From Stentor coeruleus (lineage: Eukaryota > Ciliophora > Heterotrichea > Heterotrichida > Stentoridae), in the NCBI GenBank assembly GCA_001970955.1, contig MPUH01001069.1, positions 1 to 24,788 on the forward strand: a stretch of 24,788 nt of DNA, in the 5' to 3' direction. A model generated the notes under the pieces. The model was not told where the DNA came from. It worked only from the letters and a program-made list of their open reading frames with translations, and made no database searches. Below, in pieces: positions 9,896 through 19,127 of the stretch (position 1 is the first letter of the stretch; each line of letters begins with the position of its first letter). Position numbers and translations under genes: made by a program.

Positions 9896-10667
9896 TTTAT
9901 TTTTAGCTCTCTAAATGCTAGTATGATAGTCCAAAAATGATATAGCTAATTTTGATGGATTTTCATCATGCTAAAGTTTTAATGATGATCATAAATGATA
10001 AGATAAGGGGGTCTGGAAATAAGAAATATATGCTTGTAATACTGATTTCAAATATACACTGTAGTCATAATTTGTATTGATTGCTAAAATAGATAAAGGG
10101 TTTAATTAATAAATTAATCTTAGCATTGTTTGCTATATTTTAGTCGATAAATCCAGATTTATTCTTAAAATATTTAAACTATTATCTTAATCAAACTAAA
10201 TTATAATATGAAATGTTGTAATTTTTTATTATGCCACCCAAAAAAGCATATATGACTATATTTATAGACTTAAACAAACTTCTCAACTCATATTTCACAA
10301 TTTTTTATATTGAAATCTTATAAAAATTTGAATATTTATTTTCCAAAACTCCAATGTAAAAAAATCAAGATTTTGTTGAAAAGCTTATTCAAACAAACTG
10401 TCAATTTACCAAAGATAAACTCGGCTTAATAATTTTTTTAAAGGGAAAAAACTCTTAAAAATCCTGAAAGCGGCGAAAGTTTTCTATTAATACAATATAC
10501 TTTAAAATATTTCTTTTATTTTATTAATAATCATTTATATTTCGTCAATGCTATAATACTTTTTATTTAAAAAGCTTAATAATCTCTTATTTTAATAGTA
10601 AATAATCTATATGTATCTAGACTATAAAATAAAATGATATTTTTATATTAACTTTCTACCAATAGAC
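9896..10667. other. Gene-free AT-rich spacer
   Basis: Lies between two leftward family genes. No ORF with family features and no RNA gene were found. It holds the 5' flank of the gene at 9548 and the 3' flank of the gene at 10668. The sequence is AT-rich, with long T and A runs around 10480-10640. Confidence 0.45.
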
Positions 10668-11144
10668 CTACATAACTTCACAAATGCTTGAACATTTAAT
10701 ATTTGACTTGCTATGCTGTTTTTTTTCAAATTTTTTCTTATAAAACTTTCTAGTTTTACCTTTGCAATTGGATGCCTTAAATTTTTCTTTCAGACAAGTG
10801 ACTAAAAGCTGTTCTTTTTGATTAGCTTCTTTCAGTTTTTTTGAGAAATCAAAGTTCCTATGAAGTAAATTTTTGTTCTGAGGAGTATTGAAACCATGAA
10901 TCTGCCAAAAATCATCATCCTCAGTAGGCACAGTACAATATGCATGCTCATCAATTTTCTTCTGGAAGTTTTTCTTAGCCTGATAAAGGCTCAAATCAAA
11001 GTCAACACTTAATGCTCCAAGATCAGCACATAAGGGTGTAGAATCTAAATCATCAACAATTCCTGAATCTTTTGCTTCAAGAACAGAAATAGAGTAAATT
11101 GAAAAAGGTGGATTTTGCTTAGGGCTGTTATTATGATCAGACAT
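10668..11144 (-). CDS. Small CaaX-box protein, family subgroup A (longest member)
   Basis: A 158-residue protein of unknown function. The N-terminal signature is P-P-F-S-I-Y-S-I-S-V-L-E at 12-23, followed by an acidic stretch (K-D-S-G-I-V-D-D-L-D). The block L-S-V-D-F-D-L-S-L-Y-Q-A-K-K-N-F-Q-K-K-I-D-E-H aligns closely with the gene at 3369, so these two are clear paralogues. The last 60 residues are very Lys-rich (K-G-K-T-R-K-F-Y-K-K-K-F-E-K-K) and end C151-S-S-I-C155-E-V-M. The terminal CaaX box has X = Met, which by the known rules favours farnesyl transfer, while most others here end in Phe. A polybasic region before a CaaX box recalls the membrane-targeting tail of Ras-like proteins, but there is no GTPase domain. 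Confidence 0.8.
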   Translation of the reverse strand: MSDHNNSPKQNPPFSIYSISVLEAKDSGIVDDLDSTPLCADLGALSVDFDLSLYQAKKNFQKKIDEHAYCTVPTEDDDFWQIHGFNTPQNKNLLHRNFDFSKKLKEANQKEQLLVTCLKEKFKASNCKGKTRKFYKKKFEKKQHSKSNIKCSSICEVM

Positions 11145-11846
11145 ATTATAAACACTAGTTTTATCTAAAGAAAATGGAATAATAGTATAAATAATGAGTT
11201 TGATTGAATGGAAGTTTAGAATTTAGATTATAGTAAAAATACTAAGACTTTGGCACTTAGTTTAACATTCTGATAAGTGAATTTGCTTGTATTTTTTAAT
11301 CCATATGGCTTGATATTTTGCCAATTTGCTTGTTTGAATAAAGATAAAGGTTACTAGGCTAAATTTTATCTTTTTTAGATGCACGATCTTATAGATTTGA
11401 TAGCAAATTGGCAATTTTGACTTTGCATATGCATTAAAAAGTACTTGATGCCATATGATATGTTTAGTAATCTAGGATTTGTAACTTTTAACTTGAATTT
11501 TCAAGAATTTGCAAATAGAAGCTATATTATTCTCACAAGCAGCATCCAACTGATAAATTTCAATAATATATAATTTCTACATCAAATATACAAGTATAAA
11601 CCATAATTCACATGCATATCTAGGTAAAATATATTTTCCAGCTCAGTTTCCATATTGGAATTTTAAATACAATAATTTTCTTTATCCCAATCCTTACTTA
11701 ACACTCCTTTCTTATTTTTTATCATATCCCCATACATAAAATCTACTTCTTTCATCATCATGACTTTTATGTTTCATAAAAAGATTCCATTTTCTTTATT
11801 TACATAGAAAAAAATCATAAAATCTTAATAACTAAGCATAAGTTAA
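11145..11846. other. Gene-free spacer with nested inverted repeats
   Basis: No gene. A pair of perfect 13-nt inverted repeats (TTGCCAATTTGCT at 11318-11330 and its complement at 11402-11414) is nested within an 8-nt pair (CATATGGC near 11302 and its complement near 11451). The right half (about 11580-11846) is C-rich, as expected for the 3' flank of the leftward gene at 11847. Confidence 0.5.
11318..11414. repeat. 13-nt perfect inverted repeat pair, loop about 71 nt
   Basis: TTGCCAATTTGCT at 11318-11330 is exactly complementary to AGCAAATTGGCAA at 11402-11414. The arms could form a hairpin. A short outer pair lies near 11302 and 11451. No transposase gene is nearby. In AT-rich DNA this length may occur by chance, so no function is claimed. 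Confidence 0.6.
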
Positions 11847-12233
11847 TTAATAAATATTACAGGACATTGAGTCCTTTATATCAAGTCTTGATTTTTTATC
11901 TATTGCATATTTGAGAAAACTAAATTCAATCTTTTTACTTAATTCATCTGCACTTAAAATGTTTTGGATACTTACGCTTTGTTCATCTAGTCTATATGCC
12001 AATGCATTAATAGAATCTTTCATCCCTTCAATAGCTTTGAATACATCATCATGATTGTTTTGGCAGTTTATACAATTTACATCAGATCTTAAAGTAATTT
12101 CGCTTATAAAAGTTTGATATGAGCTTTCGATAAGACTGTTTTTCTCTGAGGTGTCTGAGAAAACGAATGAATCTTCACCTAAATGCGGGCTGATCATTTT
12201 GGCAGGAGGTTTGGAAATTGGTTGGAATTTCAT
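11847..12233 (-). CDS. Small CaaX-box coiled-coil protein, family subgroup C
   Basis: A 128-residue protein of unknown function. The first 50 residues are Pro/Ser-rich with a weak family strand (Y-Q-T-F-I-S-E-I). A Cys pair (N-C-I-N-C) sits near the middle. The second half is a predicted coiled coil: D-D-V-F-K-A-I-E-G-M ... L-A-Y-R-L-D-E-Q ... S-A-D-E-L-S-K-K-I-E-F-S-F-L-K-Y-A-I-D-K-K. It aligns without gaps with the broken gene at 8591 (T-D-E-V-R-Y-R-I-E-L-K-L-K-I-K-N-A-I-D-K-V). The end is S-C125-N-I-Y, a CaaX box with Tyr as X, which is unusual. The ATG at 12233 follows a leader that is C-rich on the coding strand. Prenylation is inferred. Confidence 0.75.
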   Translation of the reverse strand: MKFQPISKPPAKMISPHLGEDSFVFSDTSEKNSLIESSYQTFISEITLRSDVNCINCQNNHDDVFKAIEGMKDSINALAYRLDEQSVSIQNILSADELSKKIEFSFLKYAIDKKSRLDIKDSMSCNIY

Positions 12234-13644
12234 TGTAAGTAAAAATTATTATTGAAAAAAAAAATATGTTAGTGTTATGGAAAGCATGATTTTAATTTAG
12301 AAGGTTTTTTTGGGTTTATGTGATGATTTTATTGTTTAATTGTATTGGAAATTTGAATTTTTTTTATAAGGTGGAAGGAAGTGTTTTTAGAAAATTAGGT
12401 AAATATGCATTTTGGATGATATTTAAAAAGTGTGTGTTAGAAGTTTATATGAAAAAATGAATTTTATGTTATTAGGTATTAGAATTTGGGTTTATTTTGA
12501 TGTTGATATATTCTTGAAATTTTAGGAATTTTATATGTTTTTTTAGGTGGATAGTTTATTGATTTAATTTTATCAAGATTATAGTTTGACTTTTTAGATT
12601 TGCAAAATTTTTACAACTATTTTAGAATACAAGGTGATCAAATTTATACAAATTTTATTATATTTTCTTAAGAAGGGTTTCTTTAACAACCTACAAATTC
12701 ATTTAAATCGTCTTTATTTTATATCTTGTGAGGAAATATTTTAATAAATTAAAAATAATTTAATTAGCAATTTATAAATAAAACAACTCAAGTAATTATT
12801 ACCCAAAATTTAATTTCTTGCTTATCTCGAAATTGTATCTATGATTTTTTTAAATGCATATTTTTTTTTTCAAATAAAGATCTCTCCATAGCATCCTTCA
12901 ATTTTCTTGAGTGAAATCGTTTGAATTTTTTTTCCAAAAATAGCCAAATGACTCATTTCACTATATGTGAATCTCAGTATTTTCAGGGTTAACGAAATTT
13001 TTAGAATGATTCATGGTGAAATAAGAAAAAATCAAGCTGTGTAATAAGCTTTCTAATTTTGCATCTTCAATTTCAATAAAGAACTCTTTAAAATTTCTCC
13101 TGATTATCCTATCTATTACCAATACTTATTTAGCTAATACTCTTTCTTTGTTGCATTTATTTTTATTATGAGGCATTCATCCATTTCAACAACCCAATTA
13201 TTTCCACAAATTTTATTACTATTTTCACTTAGACATGTAAATATTGTTATTATTCAGAATTTATTAAACCAGCGAGTAACTGTTAATAAAAACACTTGGA
13301 ATTTCATAAGCAATTTTTTTCGAGTTGAATTTATGTTCCTATTCAAAAAGCATAAGTTAAACTTTTTTAAAGATGTAAGGGATATTAATTTGATACATAT
13401 TATACACTAGAAATAATTTCTTTTTGAATACCATTTCGCATTGATATTCCAGTTTTAGCATTTTGAATCTGAATTTAATATTTTCTGAGCTTGTCCCAAT
13501 ACAAATGTTGTAGTTTCAACTTCTACTAAGCTTAAAAACTGTAACCTATTAATTATATATCATTTAACAGTTTTTTTTTTAAATTTAAAAATTCTAAGAT
13601 TATGTATGAGTTATTGTGAAAAATCAATTAATCCTTAGACTTCG
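12234..13644. other. Gene-free spacer, divergent flanks
   Basis: No supported gene. On the + strand the left 350 bases are G-rich (5' flank of the leftward gene at 11847). About 12880-13170 is C-rich and G-poor, as if leading into a + strand gene. The 80-codon ORF that follows at 13168-13410 has no family features and is hydrophobic and AT-driven; I do not call it. It may mark the 5' part of a decayed locus ending at the relic below. Confidence 0.4.
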
Positions 13645-13840
13645 ATGCTTGAAGTTTACTCGGTTCTATCTTGCAAACATAGTAACTTTGACGTTTTATC
13701 CATAAAAAAACCTTTTAATATTACAGAAAAGGTAGAAAAAAAACTTAAACTTTTGGAAGAATTATAAGAGATAAAAAGAAATATGAATAAAACTTGCTAT
13801 GGAACTTATTTTTTATTTTGAAAGATTTGATAGGGTAATA
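13645..13840 (+). pseudogene. Possible relic of a subgroup C CaaX family gene
   Basis: An open frame from ATG 13645 to TAA 13765-13767 ends in I-T-E-K-V-E-K-K-L-K-L-L-E-E-L. This matches the helix near the end of the gene at 23589 (I-K-R-I-E-K-K-L-I-A-F-E-E-L) in both protein and codons. In the same frame past the stop come E-I-K-R-N-M-N-K-T-C-Y-G-T-Y-F-L-F and a TGA, resembling a basic tail with Cys and a final L-F. The N-terminal part shows no clear family signature. I read it as a decayed copy, but the similarity is short and confined to Lys/Glu-rich helix. Confidence 0.35.
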
Positions 13841-14094
13841 TAAAATACCCTATTTCCTAATGAACTCTATAATTAATTTCAATATATAAATCAAAATCAA
13901 AGTTTATTTACCAAATCAAATTCAATATTTTATAAGATTATGAATTTCCTAGTTTTGCTAACTATCAATATCCGTTTAACAATTTTCCATAATTTTAAAA
14001 TCATATAAAATAACACAATTGCTTAATAAACTGTATCATAAAATCTACTAAGATATTAATTTCGACAAATAATCAGAATATTATTCAGTAATAA
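13841..14094. other. 5' flank of the gene at 14095
   Basis: AT-rich leader region, G-poor near the start codon and ending CAGTAATAAATG, the same A-rich start context seen at other family genes. No specific promoter motif recognised. Confidence 0.4.
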
Positions 14095-14460
14095 ATGTCA
14101 GAACTTGATCAAGACGCACCTAAAGGAATTTATACAATAAATGTATCTTTACTATTAGAAAATGAGTCAGAAGAGCTAAGGCCACAAATTCTAGATGAAC
14201 AAGATGTAAAATATTTTCTTGGGGTAAGACATAATCGTAAAACCGCATCTTTGACAATATCAAATAAACAAATTCTTAAAAGTCAAAGTTCTAATAAATC
14301 TTTCAGTCTTTCTGAAATATATTATAATTCATCGTCACCTCTTAGTAAACATAAAACTAAAAGTGATCAAATTATATTAAATGTACAAGAAGAGCTGGAT
14401 AAATTAAGAAATAAATGTAGGTGCGAAAAAAAAGCATCATGTTGCTGTCAAGTATTTTAG
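14095..14460 (+). CDS. Small CaaX-box protein with Cys-rich tail, family member
   Basis: A 121-residue protein of unknown function. It opens with P-K-G-I-Y-T-I-N-V-S-L-L-L-E-N-E-S-E-E, one of the clearest copies of the family signature (compare K-G-I-R-Y-S-I-E-V at 3369 and F-T-I-N-V at 19873). The middle is Ser/Lys-rich and probably disordered. A short helix (Q-I-I-L-N-V-Q-E-E-L-D-K-L-R-N-K) leads into a Cys-rich basic end, C-R-C-E-K-K-A-S-C116-C-C118-Q-V-F. The last four residues form a CaaX box, and the run of Cys before it offers several palmitoylation sites. It ends in TAG, showing that TAG acts as a stop here. Membrane anchoring is inferred. Confidence 0.8.
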   Translation: MSELDQDAPKGIYTINVSLLLENESEELRPQILDEQDVKYFLGVRHNRKTASLTISNKQILKSQSSNKSFSLSEIYYNSSSPLSKHKTKSDQIILNVQEELDKLRNKCRCEKKASCCCQVF

Positions 14461-15148
14461 GCTAACTAAAATTTAAAATGTCTAAATAATGCAACAGCGT
14501 TTTCATATAAGTAGTAATTTTGTATATGATTTACTTATTTAGAATTCAGGTAAACTTTGAAATAAGGGCATTTTACTATTATTATAAGGATGATGAAAAA
14601 TAGCTTAGAAAATTATAAATTCGAATTTAATAAGTGTTGATAAATGATTTTTTTATATTTCAGTAAAGAAATTTGGTAAGAATTTTGTAATAAATGGGGA
14701 TACGGTAACGAAAAAAATTCATCATCAGCAATCTGTGCATCAAAATATAAAACTATCTATTTAACCTTAAAAGTCACTCATAATATCCATTAATATAAAA
14801 AAAGATATCAATACTTCATAAATCATCCTTTAGTATATTTTTTTACAATTTGTTTTCATTATTCTAAAAATATCCTCCTAACAACCACATAATCTGCGTT
14901 TATCTATATCTAATTAAGCAAAATTCCTATCTATCCTAAGCATAAAATCATTCCAAACAACATCACATAGTTCTTTAACACAAAACTAAATTCCTTTATG
15001 TCTCACTTACTTTCTAAAAAACCCCAAAATCCATCAAAGTCCTCAACTTCTTCATACCATTTAGCATCATCATCTAAAAAAAACCTTCCATCTTCCAAAA
15101 AAAAAAAATCTAATCCTTCTTCATCCAAAAAAACCATTTAAAATACAT
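14461..15148. other. Convergent 3' flanks, gene-free
   Basis: Lies between the stops of the gene at 14095 (+) and the large helical-repeat gene (-). The left part is mildly G-rich; from about 14730 it turns strongly C-rich on the + strand. Overlapping short open frames on both strands (47 codons at 14998-15141 on +, about 44 codons antisense to it) are explained by the skew and are not called. Confidence 0.45.
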
Positions 15149-18100
15149 TTAGCTTAATTTCCCACTATCCTTAGCCTTTGCAACTTTCAAATAATTCCTT
15201 TTAACTTTTCCCACACTATTATTCAATGCTTTAGTTTTTTTTTTTGTAATATACATCCTACCAATAGGCGGCTGATTATTTGGTAAACTTCTAGACTTAA
15301 GTTCATCTCTTTTACCTCTTGGACTTTTAGGTGCATCTTTATTCTTAAACTCACATCCAAACAAGTCATCAAGTTCTTCTAAGCTATTTTTCCTCACATT
15401 GATTTTTTCTTCTTCCTGAGGAATACTCATATCTTCTTCTATATCAAATTCAGGAGCATCAGATTTCCTATCATTATTCTCAATCGGAAGATCTTTGATT
15501 TCTTCAGAAATCCCTCTATGTTCATGTCTTGAAGGGGGAATTCTTACCCTATCTTTAGCTGGTGGTGTACATGGTCTTAATGAAGAATTATGTGGTCTTA
15601 AAGGACGCCAAATAGCTTCTTCAGGACTTTTGACAACTTTTTGATGACCTTTTCTTCTAGCATATGTGTTTTTTATAACTGGGTATTGATTATTCTCATC
15701 ATCACATCCTTCTAATAATTCATCTTCTATATCAATAACCCCAAGTTCTTCTAAAGTTTCTTCTTCATCTACAACTTTAAAATCATCATTATGGACTTCT
15801 TTATATTCATCCTCAACATTTTCTTTAACTTCATTCCAAAGCTGACTAGGATTTGGACTTTCGCTTTTGAAAATGTTTAAAAGATCTAAAATTTCATCTA
15901 TTGAGTATTTATCGACCCAAAAAAGATCTGAGTCTTCTTCAAGGACGACTGAACCGGTTAGTCTTAAGGATATTTCTTCTTTATGTTTATGGTAAAATGA
16001 TGAAACTGCATTACGAGGGGCTGATAGTTGGGTAAGTACAGTTGCTGCATCGCCTATTGATGAATTCCAATCGTTTTGTAAAGAGAAAACTTGTTCCCAT
16101 ATGGCTAGTGGGACATGTTCAGATGTTTTAATAAAATCTTGTAAGTCAATTTCGTTTTCGTCTTCAGGGATTTTAAGCCCACAAAAAGACCCAAGCATGA
16201 AAATACCCCCACTCCGGCTTTCTGAATCTTTAGCTGAAAGTAAACTTAAAAGTAAAGGAAGGAGATTAGATTTGACTTTAGCTTGAAAACTTGACCTTAA
16301 AGACAAAAAGTCCCCTTGTAACCATAAACACATAATTGAAAAACTTAAAGTTCGAATATTCTTCCATGGGCTTTGAATTTGACCCTGTATCGCTTTCCAC
16401 AATTTTAACATTTCATTAGTCCTTTCTTCATAATAAAGAGTCTCAGGAGGTAATAGTAATCTAAACTCCATATCTATAATTTGCAGTGAAAAAAATACAA
16501 TTTTAGAATCATGAGCGCATTCTAAATGTGGTAACAATAAAGTATTCAAACACATGCTAACTTCTAAAGGATCACATTCAATCATAAGAGTTATTTCTCC
16601 TATAAGCCTTAAGATTTCTAATCCTCTTATCCGCACATGTGAATCTTTATGTTCTAAGAGGAATTTACAAACATTACTAATCTGTTCTAATTTCTTCATA
16701 AGGAACATCCCATGGTTTTTTTCAAACATCGTAATTACTTCAATTGCTAATGAAAGTTTATCTAAATATCTATCATGTTCAGATATTATCCTTTGTCTAT
16801 CATATTTATTAGAATCAAGCAATGGGACTTTTATATCAAAAAGACAATATGCTAAAAGGAACTCTAAATAGCTTTGTTTACTTAAAATCAAAGTGGTCAA
16901 AAAACCTTTACTATTTCTTTGTGACTGACTTTTTACTGTAAACTGGTCTAACATCCCATCAATCAAAGCTTTAAGATGTTTACTTTCTAAATGATCCCCT
17001 GTAATACCCATGATTTGATTAAGCACAAGAAAAATCTCATCATTAATATTATTCGGAATACAATTACAGAATATCGGTAAAAATTCTAAAAGTATTTGAA
17101 TAAGATTATTTTCTACTTTCAAATCAGTTAATATAATATTAAAGAACTTCAGCATTGGTACTGTTGGTGCTGAGTGTTTACAATAATCCATTGTCCTATA
17201 AATCATCTCAGTAACACAATTTAACATGTTTAACTGAGGTAAATAATTTGATATTCCATATAAACATTTCCATATACTCTGAAAAAGATTAAGTTTATCT
17301 TGGCTATTAGCAGAATGGTTTAACCAATTTAACAATGGGTCGACAAGTTCTCTAAGTTCAGGTTTCTGTTTCTGTAAAGTTTTATTAGTATTTTCTTTAC
17401 ACACAATAGCTTGGATTATATTAAATATATCAGAAATATGCTCTTCAGGCTCAGTTTGAAGCATTTCAGACATCCATCTAACTAAATTTTCTAATCTCGA
17501 TCCTAGATATTTCGCTAGGATTTTTGTTTTTATTGTTTCCCAAAGCCCAGAAGCTGACTCACTAACTTCATCATTGTGTAGAAGTCCCATAATACAATAA
17601 AGTAATGAGTTAGAAAAGTCTAAATCTCCTTCACAGATATTGACGATTTTGTCAAGTAAACGAATTATAAAAATTTTCAAGTCTTTTGGGAGTTCTGTAA
17701 TGAGAATATAGTGTGAGAGAACTTCTTGGAATATTGTGTGAAGTAAAGATGGTGATGATGAGGATATAGTTGATATACAAGTTTCTAGAAGTCTATTATA
17801 TGTGTCTATTAGATTACTTGATGGCTCTTCTTTTGGACCTTCGGTTATAGAAGAATTTGACATTAGGCTTGTATTAAAACTATCATTGGTTATTGTAAAT
17901 TTGGGGTATGATTTGATTATGGTTTTGAGGACTAGGACGAATTGCCAACCTAGGGAACAACCAAGGTTTTCTATTAGGAACTCAAGGCCTCGAACACAAG
18001 CGATACGTAGAGGCTCGAGTTTATCAGTTAAATTTCTTAGAAGAAGCCGACCAAGATGAGGCTGTAATCTTAATAAGCTACTATAAACATCACTTCCTAC

Positions 18101-18937
18101 ACTTACAGCATCTAAATTTCCCCCACCCAAAAAGAACTCCGTAGCTCTTTCAAAAGCAATCAACTTATCAATAATCTGCCCATGTTGGTTAAACCCTTCC
18201 GCAACCAAAAGCTCTAGTTTTGCTGCTCTCAAAAGTTTCTTGTTATTAGTAATTGTTTGTGTATTAGGTGTATTAAATTTTCTTGGGTATTTCATTGGAA
18301 GGTCTAAAGATCCACTTAACCTAGACTCCGCCCTTCTTATAAGTTCTGAAGCTTGTATAAAACGTCTTGCATTCATCAAAGCTAATCCAGCCAAATAATC
18401 AGCATCAACACCTTCAGGTTGGCTTTTCAAATAACTAGAAATATTTAATAAAGGGACAACTTGTGAAGCTTGTGGGCTAACATTCAAACTATACCCAATA
18501 ACTGCAATTTCCCCATAATTATCCAAAAATGCTTGTGTAGCCCAATGTACTCTTCTTGATATCGCTGCAACTTCTGTATCACAATCTAAAACCTCTTCTT
18601 GACTACATTGAAAAGATATACGAAGGGAATATGAAATCCCTAAACATGGGACTAAAACTGTTGTTCCTTCTTGTTGAAAGTCAATTTGTGGGTCAAGTCC
18701 AGGTACTTCATAATCGTGTAAGTTTGTGAAATCTTCTTGTTCGTTTCTTTTTGACTCGACGCTTAGAAGTTTAAAGTTCTGATCTGCTTGAGATGAATCT
18801 TTTATCAAAAAAGCTATATGAGTGACTAAGCAAGAAACGGTATTTAAGATGATTTTTAGTATTGGGGTTGTTTCGTTTTCTTGGATTTGGATTGATATTT
18901 TATTCTCCCCAAAACTCAGTTCTTGTAACACTGACAT
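15149..18937 (-). CDS. Large helical-repeat (HEAT/ARM-like) protein of unknown function
   Basis: A 1262-residue protein in a single exon. Residues 1-175 are beta-rich and unrecognised. A TPR-like helical hairpin lies at about 178-206 (D-A-D-Y-L-A-G-L-A-L-M-N-A-R-R-F-I-Q-A). From about 290 to 1000 there are many paired hydrophobic helices in HEAT/ARM style, for example K-L-E-P-L-R-I-A-C-V-R-G-L-E-F-L-I at 306-322. A very acidic linker follows (about 1030-1090), then a Pro/Arg/Lys-rich, probably disordered tail ending in a basic segment. Such solenoids usually act as protein-binding scaffolds. I could not assign a named family; cytoskeletal or ciliary scaffolds are possible but unproven. It differs from the small genes around it in size and complexity and looks like a conserved single-copy gene. 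The ATG is the first in frame, 110 nt from the tRNA. Confidence 0.88.
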   Translation of the reverse strand: MSVLQELSFGENKISIQIQENETTPILKIILNTVSCLVTHIAFLIKDSSQADQNFKLLSVESKRNEQEDFTNLHDYEVPGLDPQIDFQQEGTTVLVPCLGISYSLRISFQCSQEEVLDCDTEVAAISRRVHWATQAFLDNYGEIAVIGYSLNVSPQASQVVPLLNISSYLKSQPEGVDADYLAGLALMNARRFIQASELIRRAESRLSGSLDLPMKYPRKFNTPNTQTITNNKKLLRAAKLELLVAEGFNQHGQIIDKLIAFERATEFFLGGGNLDAVSVGSDVYSSLLRLQPHLGRLLLRNLTDKLEPLRIACVRGLEFLIENLGCSLGWQFVLVLKTIIKSYPKFTITNDSFNTSLMSNSSITEGPKEEPSSNLIDTYNRLLETCISTISSSSPSLLHTIFQEVLSHYILITELPKDLKIFIIRLLDKIVNICEGDLDFSNSLLYCIMGLLHNDEVSESASGLWETIKTKILAKYLGSRLENLVRWMSEMLQTEPEEHISDIFNIIQAIVCKENTNKTLQKQKPELRELVDPLLNWLNHSANSQDKLNLFQSIWKCLYGISNYLPQLNMLNCVTEMIYRTMDYCKHSAPTVPMLKFFNIILTDLKVENNLIQILLEFLPIFCNCIPNNINDEIFLVLNQIMGITGDHLESKHLKALIDGMLDQFTVKSQSQRNSKGFLTTLILSKQSYLEFLLAYCLFDIKVPLLDSNKYDRQRIISEHDRYLDKLSLAIEVITMFEKNHGMFLMKKLEQISNVCKFLLEHKDSHVRIRGLEILRLIGEITLMIECDPLEVSMCLNTLLLPHLECAHDSKIVFFSLQIIDMEFRLLLPPETLYYEERTNEMLKLWKAIQGQIQSPWKNIRTLSFSIMCLWLQGDFLSLRSSFQAKVKSNLLPLLLSLLSAKDSESRSGGIFMLGSFCGLKIPEDENEIDLQDFIKTSEHVPLAIWEQVFSLQNDWNSSIGDAATVLTQLSAPRNAVSSFYHKHKEEISLRLTGSVVLEEDSDLFWVDKYSIDEILDLLNIFKSESPNPSQLWNEVKENVEDEYKEVHNDDFKVVDEEETLEELGVIDIEDELLEGCDDENNQYPVIKNTYARRKGHQKVVKSPEEAIWRPLRPHNSSLRPCTPPAKDRVRIPPSRHEHRGISEEIKDLPIENNDRKSDAPEFDIEEDMSIPQEEEKINVRKNSLEELDDLFGCEFKNKDAPKSPRGKRDELKSRSLPNNQPPIGRMYITKKKTKALNNSVGKVKRNYLKVAKAKDSGKLS

Positions 18938-19053
18938 TTAATTATAATACGGAGTTTGTAAATTGATGCTTTTTTAAAGCTTTTTGATCATGAAAAGTAG
19001 GTTGTTTGAGAAATTGTATATATTGGGATTTTATAGTGGAAATGTATCCGCAT

Positions 19054-19065
19054 TAGTCTAGATGG
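19054..19065 (+). promoter_or_regulatory. Pol III A box within tRNA-Glu
   Basis: TAGTCTAGATGG fits the A-box consensus TRGYNNANNNGG at every fixed position. Confidence 0.85.
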
Positions 19066-19097
19066 TTAGGATATTTGGCTCTCACCCAAAAGACCCG

Positions 19098-19108
19098 GGT
19101 TCGAGTCC
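19098..19108 (+). promoter_or_regulatory. Pol III B box within tRNA-Glu
   Basis: GGTTCGAGTCC matches the B-box consensus GGTTCGANTCC exactly. Confidence 0.9.
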
Positions 19109-19122
19109 CGGATGCGGAAAAC

Positions 19123-19127
19123 TTTTT
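19123..19127 (+). terminator. Pol III terminator of tRNA-Glu
   Basis: A run of five T begins four bases after the tRNA 3' end, the standard Pol III stop. A longer T run (19143-19151) lies 15 bases further and could serve as backup. Confidence 0.8.

Larger units (their letters stand above)
19047..19119 (+). tRNA. tRNA-Glu (anticodon CTC)
   Basis: A complete 73-nt cloverleaf without intron. The acceptor stem TCCGCAT (19047-19053) pairs fully with ATGCGGA (19112-19118), with discriminator A at 19119. The anticodon stem TTTGG/CCAAA encloses the loop CTCTCAC with anticodon CTC at 19081-19083, reading GAG codons. The T stem CCGGG/CCCGG encloses TTCGAGT. No 3' CCA is encoded, as usual for eukaryotic nuclear tRNAs. 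Gene-internal Pol III promoter elements fit consensus (listed separately). It lies head-to-head with the large - strand gene, whose ATG is 110 nt to the left. Confidence 0.97.

Noticed and set aside
13168..13410. 80-codon + strand ORF.
   Set aside because: No family signature, no CaaX end, hydrophobic AT-driven composition. It could be part of a decayed locus but is not supported as a gene.
14998..15141. 47-codon Ser/Lys-rich + strand ORF, and a 44-codon Asp/Glu/Phe-rich ORF antisense to it just after the large gene.
   Set aside because: Each is the composition-driven mirror of the other. The - strand one is out of frame with the large gene and I found no plausible short intron joining them.
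16101..18059. Three + strand frames (16101-16286, 16554-16871, 17802-18059).
   Set aside because: They are antisense to the 1262-residue gene, which has a long continuous frame and normal protein composition.
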